Of a stretch of 64,000 bases of DNA, positions 42,685 to 50,508 are shown piece after piece. The translations under genes and the position numbers were made by a program. Source of the stretch: Stenotrophomonas sp. 610A2 (GTDB taxonomy: Bacteria > Pseudomonadota > Gammaproteobacteria > Xanthomonadales > Xanthomonadaceae); contig NZ_CP130832.1 of assembly GCF_030549615.1 (NCBI RefSeq), positions 1,364,001 through 1,428,000 on the forward strand, in the 5' to 3' direction. Each line of letters begins with the position of its first letter. The first letter of the stretch is position 1. The notes below the pieces were generated by a model, which saw only the letters and a list, made by a program, of their open reading frames with translations, was not told the DNA's origin and searched no databases.

Positions 42685-43581
42685 CTACCAGATCTTGCTG
42701 TAGCTGATCTGCAGGTTCGTGGCACTTGGGGTATGGCTTTCCTTGATGGCTGTCCGCGTAACCCCTGCGCTGATCGCATCAGTAGGCGAGAAGTTCATGC
42801 TGCCGCTGACACCCAACCGTAGTGTCTTCTGCTCATTGTCCTGGTGGGCACCATCAACTCTTACCTCTCCCCCATGGCTGTAGATGGCATCAATGGCGAC
42901 CCAGGCTGCCTGGCTCAGGTTCTTGCTGTAGTGCATGTCGACAACAAACAGCTCATCCTGCTTCTGCGTGCGCTCACGGAAGTAGGAATCGTTCTTCCCA
43001 TAGAACTCGACGGCGCCGTTGATCGATAGCCATTCTCCTGGCCTGGTCGGCTTTCCCCAAGCCAACTGCGGCTTGAATGCCCAGCGGTTCTTGCCGGGGT
43101 TGATCAGGCGATCAGAGTGGTAGCTGCCGGTGGGGGCGGTGACGCCGATCGCGGCAGTGAGGTAGCTCTCGGGCGTCCACGCCGCGAACTCCTGTGGCGT
43201 CAAGGCAGGTGCACCATGGATATTGCCGAGAAAAATGGCAGTTATGTCACTGGCACCATTGATTGATCGCGACAGCTTGGTGCCCGCCAGCTCGGCGTCG
43301 ATGAAAGCATATGGAACGACGAACTGGATCCCGCCCACACGCCCACCCATGTCAAAGGTGCGGGCGTAGCGAAGGATGGGGACGTGGGCGCTCACCTCCG
43401 CACCGTCGACGGGCAGGTTTGAGTTGATGGAAGTCTCGCTGTTGGAGTAGGTGTAGTACGCGTACAGGAAGTTCATGTCGATCGGCGCGTTCAGCCAATC
43501 GCGGGCACCGTCTGCTTTGGCCAGCATTGGAGCCATCGCGATCAACACCGCAGCAACTTTCAACGTGCGATGTCCATTCAC
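42685..43581 (-). CDS. Outer-membrane beta-barrel protein (phenol_MetA_deg-like)
   Basis: A 298-residue exported protein with an alternating beta-strand pattern. Its sequence FLYAYYTYSNSETSINSNLP...AHVPILRYARTFDMGGRVGGIQFVVPY and the stretch about GVTAPTGSYHSDRLINPGKNRW match the meta-pathway phenol degradation barrel family, thought to be outer-membrane channels for hydrophobic substrates. It follows the alkylsulfatase by 62 bases on the same strand, so it may admit alkyl sulfates or the released alcohol. Codon use looks less GC-rich than that of the neighbours. Confidence 0.75.
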   Translation of the reverse strand: MNGHRTLKVAAVLIAMAPMLAKADGARDWLNAPIDMNFLYAYYTYSNSETSINSNLPVDGAEVSAHVPILRYARTFDMGGRVGGIQFVVPYAFIDAELAGTKLSRSINGASDITAIFLGNIHGAPALTPQEFAAWTPESYLTAAIGVTAPTGSYHSDRLINPGKNRWAFKPQLAWGKPTRPGEWLSINGAVEFYGKNDSYFRERTQKQDELFVVDMHYSKNLSQAAWVAIDAIYSHGGEVRVDGAHQDNEQKTLRLGVSGSMNFSPTDAISAGVTRTAIKESHTPSATNLQISYSKIW

Positions 43582-43643
43582 AGGCTTCTCCCGTCATCCG
43601 GATATCCCTGGGTTCCATCCATACGAAGCATCATGAGTCTTCC

Positions 43644-45623
43644 TCAGGGAGTGACCACGTTGAAGTCGGGACTGAACGTGCTGAACATTCCGAACAGGTC
43701 TGTCAGCGCCTTGTGGTCGCCTTGGGCTTGGACCCGGCCGTTGGCAATGGCATCCTTGATCGACAGCGTGCCGAGATTGATCTCATCCAGCGTCGCTTTC
43801 GATAGCCTTACTTTGGCATCAGCGTTGCTGGCCAGCTTGCGGCTATGGTTGAGTACCGAGTTCTCGAGTGAGAGTGTGTAGGCCTCGGGGATGTCGGTGA
43901 ATTCGAAATTGACGTTGATCACCTTGCCAAGTGCTTTCTCTGCATCCAGGCGCACGGCCAGGTAGTCGAAGAACATTTCCACGGTCATCGCACGAACGAC
44001 ATCAGGGCTGGCACTGCTGGCGGTAATGCGCGGGGTGCCATTGCGCAGTTCGTAGGCGCCCTGCAGATACACCGAGCGCCACGGCCCGGACTCTGCCTGG
44101 TAGCCCATCTGCTCGTATGCGGCGGCGAGCAGGGCCTTGCCTTCGGAACTGTCTGGATTGGCGAAAGCCACGTGACGCAGCACCATCGCTGCAAAGCGGT
44201 ACTGGCCTTTGTCGATGTCGGCCTTGGCACGCTTCAAGATTGCAGCCTCTCCCCCCATGTACTCCACATATTTGGAGGCGGCTTCGGCGTTGGGAAGAAC
44301 GTCCAGATCCGACGGATTGCCGGTGTACCACCCCATGTAACGTTGGTAGATAGCGCGCGCGTTGTGCTTGAGTGTGCCGTAGTAGCCGCGCCCCGACCAC
44401 AGTGCATCCAGGCTCGGCGGCAGCTTGACCAGTTCTGCGATCTCGTCGCCGGTGTAGCCTTGATTGATCAGGTGCACGGAGCGGTCATGTAGGTATTTGT
44501 AGATGTCGCGTTGCTTCTTGAAATAGTCCTGGACCTGCGCCTGCCCCCATTCGGGGTGATGATGCGATTGGAACTTTACATCCGTCTTGTCGCCGTACAG
44601 GTCGATGGTTTCCTGGATGTACCTGGACCAGCCCAATGCATCACGGACCTGTGCGCCGCGCAGCGTCAGGATGTTGTGGAGGGTCGCCGTCGTGTTCTCG
44701 GCCATCCACAATGCGCGTTGTGCCGGGAAATAGGTATTCATTTCCGCCGGTGCTTCCGTACCCGGGGTCAGCTGGAACTCCATCTCAACACCATCGACAA
44801 CCAGCTTCTGGCCGGTCTTGGAGATGTATTCGTTGGGTTCGATCAGGGTGGTGACGCCGCGCGGGTTCGTCAGCCCGAGGCCGGCACCGACGCTTCCTTG
44901 CGGTCCGCGCGGGAGCAGGGCGCCGTACATGAGCACCGAGCGGCGACTCATTGCGTTGCCAGTGGTGACGTTCTCGCTTACCGCATGCTCCATGAAGCCT
45001 TCTGGAGCGATCAGGCGCACCTTGCCGGAACGGACATCCTGTTCATTGATCAGGCCTTTGACGCCGCCGTAGTGATCCAGATGTGGATGGCTGTAAACGA
45101 CTGCCACGATGGGATGTGAACCGAACTGCTCGGTAAGCAGCTGGTAGGAGGCGGTAGCGGTCTCAGGAGTGCTGCCGACATCGAACACGATCCAGCCGGT
45201 CTTGCCACGGACGAAGGTGATGTTTGCCAGATCGTAGCCCCTGACCTGGTAGATGCCATCGGTTACTTCAAAGAGTCCGTAATTCAGCAGCAACTGCGAG
45301 TTCCGCCACAGGCTTGGATTCACGGAGTCCGGTGCTGGTGACTCCGCGGTGATGAAAGATTTGTACGACTCCAGGTCCCATACAGGGCGACCGTCTTGGC
45401 CGGTGATCGTGAGCGTGTCTGGCTTGCGCAGCAGTCCGCGGGCTGCGTTTTCGAAATCGCGACGGTCGTTGAATGGAAGTGTCGTAAGCACATGTTGGTT
45501 GGCCTGCCTGGTTGCTGCACTGGCCGGGAGGCTGGGGGCGATCTGCTGGGCGGATACGTGGCCAGCTATCAAGGTCGCAAGAACGGTAGTGATGCCAAAG
45601 AACGAGATACCCGAAGAACTCAT
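43644..45623 (-). CDS. Secreted alkyl/aryl-sulfatase, SdsA1 type
   Basis: A 659-residue class III sulfatase. The signal peptide ends at about residue 25. The MBL zinc site is SHPHLDHYGG (H179, H181, D183, H184), followed by APEGFMEHAVSENVTTGNAMSRR and ANPDSSEGKALLAAAYEQMGYQAESGPWRS. A dimerisation segment and a C-terminal SCP2-like domain (about 535-659) match SdsA1/BDS1. The family hydrolyses primary alkyl sulfates such as SDS to alcohol and sulfate. AGGAGG lies before the start at 45623. GC is visibly lower (58-60% in two lines I counted versus about 67% in one line of the acyl-CoA ligase gene), suggesting acquisition. Confidence 0.92.
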   Translation of the reverse strand: MSSSGISFFGITTVLATLIAGHVSAQQIAPSLPASAATRQANQHVLTTLPFNDRRDFENAARGLLRKPDTLTITGQDGRPVWDLESYKSFITAESPAPDSVNPSLWRNSQLLLNYGLFEVTDGIYQVRGYDLANITFVRGKTGWIVFDVGSTPETATASYQLLTEQFGSHPIVAVVYSHPHLDHYGGVKGLINEQDVRSGKVRLIAPEGFMEHAVSENVTTGNAMSRRSVLMYGALLPRGPQGSVGAGLGLTNPRGVTTLIEPNEYISKTGQKLVVDGVEMEFQLTPGTEAPAEMNTYFPAQRALWMAENTTATLHNILTLRGAQVRDALGWSRYIQETIDLYGDKTDVKFQSHHHPEWGQAQVQDYFKKQRDIYKYLHDRSVHLINQGYTGDEIAELVKLPPSLDALWSGRGYYGTLKHNARAIYQRYMGWYTGNPSDLDVLPNAEAASKYVEYMGGEAAILKRAKADIDKGQYRFAAMVLRHVAFANPDSSEGKALLAAAYEQMGYQAESGPWRSVYLQGAYELRNGTPRITASSASPDVVRAMTVEMFFDYLAVRLDAEKALGKVINVNFEFTDIPEAYTLSLENSVLNHSRKLASNADAKVRLSKATLDEINLGTLSIKDAIANGRVQAQGDHKALTDLFGMFSTFSPDFNVVTP

Positions 45624-46182
45624 AGCCTGCCTCCTGTGAGAATTTTGGTATGTATCCTTGAAGCACTGCTGTAGTTGTTCCTGATGGGCTGCCGGAGTTC
45701 CCTCGACTCCTTCGCGGGCAGCGTTCGCGGACACCTGGGAGAACAGACGTTCCGGTGGAATGTCTGGTCCGAAGTGCAATGGTTCGGGGGTGACCCTATG
45801 AAATTCTTTCCCCACCCAAGATAAACACAAGTTGTTCCGGGTGTGTGTGAAGGCAGCTGTGGCAAAAGCAGTTGTTGTCTTGGCGTCTCGGTTCGCATGT
45901 ACTGCTTGCGCTGCAAGAGCCAGGTGACTTGTAGCCCGTACTGATGTGTATTGAGCTCAGGCGTGTTTCACTCGGTCACCAACAGTATCGGTGGATTCCA
46001 GCCCAGTGTTGCTTTGCGCACAGGCGAATCATGCCCGTACAGCATCGCTGGTGGCCGAGCGAAATGCTACGGCTTACGGTCGTAAGAAGCGCCGTTCCAA
46101 CAGGTCATCAATGCCCTGATCGAAGTTGGTCGCGCAAGGGTGATATCGAGATCACCCAAGGATAGCGGCTGCGCTCCATGGA
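45624..46182. other. Gene-free gap upstream of the alkylsulfatase
   Basis: This 559-base gap lies between the sulfatase start and the acyl-CoA ligase stop. It should hold the sulfatase promoter (minus strand, about 45630-45760), though I see no confident -35/-10 pair. Its distal part (about 45950-46161) carries what looks like a broken LysR-type coding remnant. Confidence 0.5.
45950..46161 (-). pseudogene. Possible LysR regulator remnant
   Basis: Reading the minus strand from 46161 gives LGDLDITLARPT, then after a frame change DQGIDDLLERRFLRP, a stop, AVAFRSATSDAVRA, another stop and FACAQSN. The order resembles the effector domain of LysR-type regulators (DIALxRP ... LxxExLxxPxxVxxRxxHPLA). 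SdsA1 genes are often controlled by a LysR neighbour (SdsB1). At least one frameshift and two stops make it non-functional if real. The match is short and judged by eye. Confidence 0.35.
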
Positions 46183-47832
46183 TCAGTTGCCCGGGGCATC
46201 ATGCAGGCTGCGTAGTTTTTTCTTGTTGATCTTGCCGACGCTGGTGCGTTCTATCGCGTCGACGAAGCTGACGCGGTCGGGTATCGCGTAGCGGGAGATG
46301 TCGCCTGCTCGGCTGCGTGCGGCGACCAGCTCGATGATCTCTGCTTCGCTGACTTCGCCGCCTGCGCGCTTGACCACCAAGGGCAGCGGCCGTTCGCCCC
46401 ACTTGGCATCGGCAATGCCGATCACCGCGACTTCGTTGACCGCCGGGTGCATGGCGATGATGTCCTCCAGCGCGAGTGAGGAGATCCATTCGCCACCGGT
46501 CTTGATCACGTCCTTGATGCGGTCGGTGACGCGCAGGTAGCCGCCGCTGTCGATGTTGCCGATGTCGCCGGTATGCAGGTAGCCACCAGCCCACAAGGTT
46601 TCCGAAGCCTCTGGATTGTGCAGATAGCCTTGGGTAAGCCATGGCGCGCGCACCACCACTTCGCCGGTGGCAATGCCGTCGCGGGCGACCTCGCTCATCT
46701 CTTCATCGACGATGCGCAGATCGACCAGCGGTACCGGTATGCCGGCCTTGGTGCGAAGCGACAGTTCTTCATCCGTGCCGGCCAGTGCGTCCACATCGAT
46801 CTGGGCGAGGGTTAGCAGCGGGCAGGTTTCGGACATGCCATAGCCGCCGAAGATGTCGATGCCGCGCGCCAAGGCCTGTTGTGCCAAGGCACGTGGAAGT
46901 GCGGCACCGCCGATGATGACTTTCCAGTTGTGCAGATCGGTGTCTGCTGCGGCAGGATCGCCCAGCAGCATGTGCAGGATGGTCGGCACGCAATGCGAGA
47001 ACGTCACCTTCTCGCGCGCGATCAGTTCCAGCAGTTTGCCAGGCAGGTAGCGGCCGGGATAAACCTGCTTGATGCCCATAAGTGTGGCCACATACGGCAT
47101 GCCCCAGGCGTGCACATGGAACATCGGGGTGATCGGCATGTAGACATCTTCGCGGTGCAGCCGTCCCTGCTTGGGCGCACTGCCCAGTGCCGCCATCGCC
47201 GCCAGCGAATGCAGGACAAGCTGGCGATGGCTGAAGAACACGCCCTTGGGCAGACCGGTGGTGCCGGTCGTATAGAACATGGTGGCGCGGGTGTTCTCGT
47301 CGAAGTCCGGGAAGTTGCGGACCGGCTCGGCGCCGCGCAGACCGGCTTCGTACTCGGTGGTGAAACCGGCGGGCAGCGGGCCTGCTTCATCGTCCAGCAG
47401 CACCCGTGTGCGCAGGTCCGGCAGCTGTTCGTCGATGCTCTCCAGCACCGGCAGGAACTCGCGGTTGGCCAGGATGACGCGCGCGCCGCTGTGGTTCAGG
47501 GTGTAGGCGATCTGTTCCGGGGCCAGGCGGATGTTCACCGTCATCAGCACCGCGCCGATCATCGGCACCGCGAAATAGCTTTCAAGGTAGCGGTTGCTGT
47601 CCCAGTCCATCACCGCCACGGTGTCGCCGGGTTTGACTCCCAGCGAGGTCAGCAGTCCGGCGAGTTGGCCGATGCGCGCCTGCAGGGTGCGGTAGTTGAA
47701 GCGGACCCTGTCGCCGTAGACGATCTCCTGATCGGGATTTACCGCCAGTGGTGTATGCAGCAGCTGCTTGATCAGCAGCGGGTAGGCGTAGGCGCTGGAT
47801 TCGGCGGAGCTTGCGTCGGCTGCGAATGACAT
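46183..47832 (-). CDS. Acyl-CoA ligase (AlkK-like, AMP-forming)
   Basis: A 549-residue adenylate-forming enzyme. The P-loop is MFYTTGTTGLPKGVFFSHRQ at 185-204, followed by GYGMSETCPLLT, the hinge YLHTGDIGNIDSGGYLRVTDRIKDVIKTGGEWIS, and the C-terminal lysine in TSVGKINKKKLR. It is closest to medium-chain fatty-acid ligases of the AlkK group. It lies 24 bases after the oligomer hydrolase gene on the same strand and is likely cotranscribed, so it may activate 3-hydroxy acids. Fatty acids derived from alkyl sulfates are an alternative substrate. Confidence 0.88.
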   Translation of the reverse strand: MSFAADASSAESSAYAYPLLIKQLLHTPLAVNPDQEIVYGDRVRFNYRTLQARIGQLAGLLTSLGVKPGDTVAVMDWDSNRYLESYFAVPMIGAVLMTVNIRLAPEQIAYTLNHSGARVILANREFLPVLESIDEQLPDLRTRVLLDDEAGPLPAGFTTEYEAGLRGAEPVRNFPDFDENTRATMFYTTGTTGLPKGVFFSHRQLVLHSLAAMAALGSAPKQGRLHREDVYMPITPMFHVHAWGMPYVATLMGIKQVYPGRYLPGKLLELIAREKVTFSHCVPTILHMLLGDPAAADTDLHNWKVIIGGAALPRALAQQALARGIDIFGGYGMSETCPLLTLAQIDVDALAGTDEELSLRTKAGIPVPLVDLRIVDEEMSEVARDGIATGEVVVRAPWLTQGYLHNPEASETLWAGGYLHTGDIGNIDSGGYLRVTDRIKDVIKTGGEWISSLALEDIIAMHPAVNEVAVIGIADAKWGERPLPLVVKRAGGEVSEAEIIELVAARSRAGDISRYAIPDRVSFVDAIERTSVGKINKKKLRSLHDAPGN

Positions 47833-47856
47833 CTGTATATCCTGGTTGCCAGCGGG

Positions 47857-49698
47857 TCAGCGGCCGGAGGTTGCGGGAATGGACAGCTGCGCGCGCTGCA
47901 ACGGCGCTTCCGCACGTGGGGTCGGCTGGATCAAGGCATCCTGCGGCAGGGCGTGCGTTGGATTCTCGAGGTGATCCCACATCTGATCCATTGCCGCGAA
48001 CATATAAGGCAGCAACGGCACATAGCGCTTGCGGTAATCCGGGAAGGCCAGCAGCGAGTCGAAGTGCTGGCCATTGCTCACCCGCCAGTAGGCGATCTGC
48101 GCGCCAGCCTTGCGTGCAAGCGGCACATAGCGGTCGCTGGTCATGCTGATCGGCACCAGCCCGTCGTCGGTGCCGTGGATGACGACGATTGGCAGGCCGC
48201 GACGCGGCGCCTTGGCGGCAGCATCCGCGATGCCGGCGCGCACGCGCTTGGCATCGGCGCTGTCACCCAGGCCGAGTGCACGCAGGCAGTTCAGCCCGCG
48301 CAGCGGATCCTCCGCCGACTGGGCGGCATTGCCGTCCACCAGCACAACGCCACTGCCCGGTGGAATGCCGCTGCCTTCGCTCCACCAGCTTGCACGCAGC
48401 TCGGCGGCGGCAGGAACAGGCTTGCCGTCCGCACCGACAGCGGAATAGCTGTAGGCGCAGGGGTATTCGCCGGCGCCGTAGCGACCATAGGCCGAGGCAT
48501 AGGTCACCGCGATTGCACGCCACAGGTCGAAACCGGTCGAGAACGCACCGGCGCGCAGCGCGCCATCGCTGAGCCCCGCGTCGGCGAGTTGCTGGCGCGC
48601 CGACTGTGCCTGTGCGGCGGTGTCATCGCCGTGCACCAGCCCGGCCGATTTCAGGACGGCACAGCGCTGCGTCCATGCCGGTGCTGCCTGTGCCTGCATC
48701 GGTGGTTGCGGCAGATCATCCAGCGCAAGCAGCGCGCAGGGCATCAACAGTGCGGATTGGGTGACGAAGTCGTAGAGCGGTGGTGCGTCGGCTACCGAGA
48801 CATTCGGCTCGCCTGCGACCATCGCATCGAACCAGTCGCCCTCGATCTCCGCCGCACGCAGTACCGCGCCACCGCCATTGGAAACACCTGCGCCCAGCGT
48901 GCGCGTATTGGCCGGGGTGAACGGTGCCGATTGCGGATAGGCGCGATCCAGTGCCTGCAGGCCGAACTGCAGCGCCTGCAGAAGATGTTGGCCCCAGTCT
49001 GCTTCCGGGTTGTCACCGGAATGGGCGTGTTTGAAGGCGATGCCATGCGTGGCTTTGGCATCGGTTGGAGCGAACGCCAGTGCGCCTTGCGTCGCAGGCG
49101 TGCCGTCGGCCTGGAAGCCGCTCCTGGCATCCAGGTCGTAATAGTCGCTGCCGGTGCCCTTGTCGGTATATGCGACCGCGCAACCGTGGGCCAAGCCCCA
49201 GCTGCCGGCGACCGAAATCGCGCCATAGATGCCGCGCGAGCCGGAGGAGGCCGCCGCTACCAGGCAGCGCTTTGCTGGGACGAAATTGTCGGGAACCTGC
49301 ACCAGCACGCGATGCGGCTGGCGGGCGCCGGGGATGCGCGCATAGGCAGAGAACTCCCGGCCTGGCGCAGCCTTCAGATTGCCGTAGACATCGCCGAAGC
49401 CGCCGCCGGGGGTGAGGTCGGCGATGCCGCGCCAGCTGCTCCAGATCGCGCGGCGGCGGGTTTCTTCGGCGGTCGGCTGGGCCGCGCTGGCGAATGCCGG
49501 TGCGGTGGTGGCGCGCAGGCCATCGAGTCCCAGGCCAGCGGTCAGCAGATCATCGCTGCCGCGGTGCTCGGTTTCGCGCCATTGCTCGAACGTTGGAGCC
49601 GCAGCACTCGCGGCGCGCTTGGCGGCAGTGGCGACGGAAACGCAGCCCAACAGCGGCAGCGCGGCGCAAAGCAGGGTAACGGGGCGGGGGATGTTCAT
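47857..49698 (-). CDS. Lipoprotein 3-hydroxybutyrate-oligomer hydrolase (copy 2)
   Basis: A 613-residue paralogue of the protein at 8256-10088, aligned over nearly its full length (EHRGSDDLLTAGLGL, RGIADLTPGGGFGDVYG, KGTGSDYYDL). The lipobox is PLLGC (C19) and the nucleophile is S273 in GVSNGGGAV. The likely histidine region is NGQHFDSLLAFP. The start at 49698 (MNIPRP) is preferred over a GTG at 49704, because it then keeps the same 9-base distance from a TGTTAG element as copy 1. It probably cleaves 3-hydroxyalkanoate oligomers outside the cytoplasm. Different oligomer or side-chain preferences could explain two copies. Confidence 0.87.
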   Translation of the reverse strand: MNIPRPVTLLCAALPLLGCVSVATAAKRAASAAAPTFEQWRETEHRGSDDLLTAGLGLDGLRATTAPAFASAAQPTAEETRRRAIWSSWRGIADLTPGGGFGDVYGNLKAAPGREFSAYARIPGARQPHRVLVQVPDNFVPAKRCLVAAASSGSRGIYGAISVAGSWGLAHGCAVAYTDKGTGSDYYDLDARSGFQADGTPATQGALAFAPTDAKATHGIAFKHAHSGDNPEADWGQHLLQALQFGLQALDRAYPQSAPFTPANTRTLGAGVSNGGGAVLRAAEIEGDWFDAMVAGEPNVSVADAPPLYDFVTQSALLMPCALLALDDLPQPPMQAQAAPAWTQRCAVLKSAGLVHGDDTAAQAQSARQQLADAGLSDGALRAGAFSTGFDLWRAIAVTYASAYGRYGAGEYPCAYSYSAVGADGKPVPAAAELRASWWSEGSGIPPGSGVVLVDGNAAQSAEDPLRGLNCLRALGLGDSADAKRVRAGIADAAAKAPRRGLPIVVIHGTDDGLVPISMTSDRYVPLARKAGAQIAYWRVSNGQHFDSLLAFPDYRKRYVPLLPYMFAAMDQMWDHLENPTHALPQDALIQPTPRAEAPLQRAQLSIPATSGR

Positions 49699-49734
49699 TG
49701 CCACACACTAACAAGCCAGTGTGTATGTGCCAGC

Positions 49735-49746
49735 GTACCTAGGTAC
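49735..49746. promoter_or_regulatory. Candidate operator site 2, GTACCTAGGTAC
   Basis: A perfect 12-bp palindrome in the 89-bp divergent gap between oligomer hydrolase copy 2 and regulator copy 2. Toward the hydrolase, TGTTAG starts 27.5 bp from its centre (49713-49708, minus strand), with the ATG nine bases further. Toward the regulator, TGCTAA starts 29.5 bp away (49770-49775). It shares its form with sites 1 and 3. Confidence 0.6.
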
Positions 49747-49787
49747 CCGTGCCCGGTAGCTGGCTAATTTGCTAACCTCGCCTGGAC

Positions 49788-50462
49788 ATGCCGACCCTGC
49801 TCATTGCCGACGACCACCCCTTGTTCCGCGCCGCCTTGCATCGCGCGGCCGAAGAGGCGGTTGATGACCTGCAGATCAGCGAGGCCGATTCGCTGGACAG
49901 CGTGCTGGAAGCGATCGAGAGCGAGCAGATCGACCTGATGCTGCTGGACCTGCATATGCCGGGCAACCATGGTCTTGCCGGTCTGGCGACGATCCGCGCC
50001 CTCCAACCCGGGCTGGCGATCATCATCGTCTCGGCCAATGAAGAGCCGCATGTGATCCGCCGCGCCATCGACCTTGGTGCTGCCGGCTACCTGCCCAAGA
50101 GCTCGGGGCTGGTGGACCTGCAGCAGGCCCTGCAGACCGTGCTCGATGGCGAGCGCTGGATACCGGCGATGCTGCGCGAAACCGTTGCCCGGGTTGCGCC
50201 CTTCAGCAAGGACGCCGATCTGGCTGCGCGCCTGTCCAGCCTGTCCGCGCACCAGTACAAGGTATTGAGCCTGGTCGCCGAAGGCCTGCTCAACAAGCAG
50301 ATCGCCGATCGCCTTGGTGTGCAGCTGCGTACGGTCAAGGCGCATATGACCCGCATCATGGGCCGGCTGGGCGTGCGCAACCGCGCGCAGGCGATCCGCG
50401 TGCTGCACGAAATGGGCCTGAACGATCCATCGCGGCAGATCGAAGAGACACAGGACGCCTGA
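49788..50462 (+). CDS. LuxR/NarL-type response regulator, CrbR/ErdR-like (copy 2)
   Basis: A 224-residue regulator. The receiver has acidic D8/D9 and phospho-acceptor D54 (LLDLHMPGNHGLAGL). The LuxR helix-turn-helix is LSAHQYKVLSLVAEGLLNKQIADRLGVQLRTVKAH. It is highly similar to copy 1 at 6568-7314 and convergent with its presumed kinase (50509-53850; 46-base gap). It is divergent from oligomer hydrolase copy 2 across site 2, so autoregulation is possible. Confidence 0.92.
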   Translation: MPTLLIADDHPLFRAALHRAAEEAVDDLQISEADSLDSVLEAIESEQIDLMLLDLHMPGNHGLAGLATIRALQPGLAIIIVSANEEPHVIRRAIDLGAAGYLPKSSGLVDLQQALQTVLDGERWIPAMLRETVARVAPFSKDADLAARLSSLSAHQYKVLSLVAEGLLNKQIADRLGVQLRTVKAHMTRIMGRLGVRNRAQAIRVLHEMGLNDPSRQIEETQDA

Positions 50463-50508
50463 GCTGCGGCGCGGCCTGCGGCCGGCCGGTTCAACGGCGT
50501 CTGCGGTA

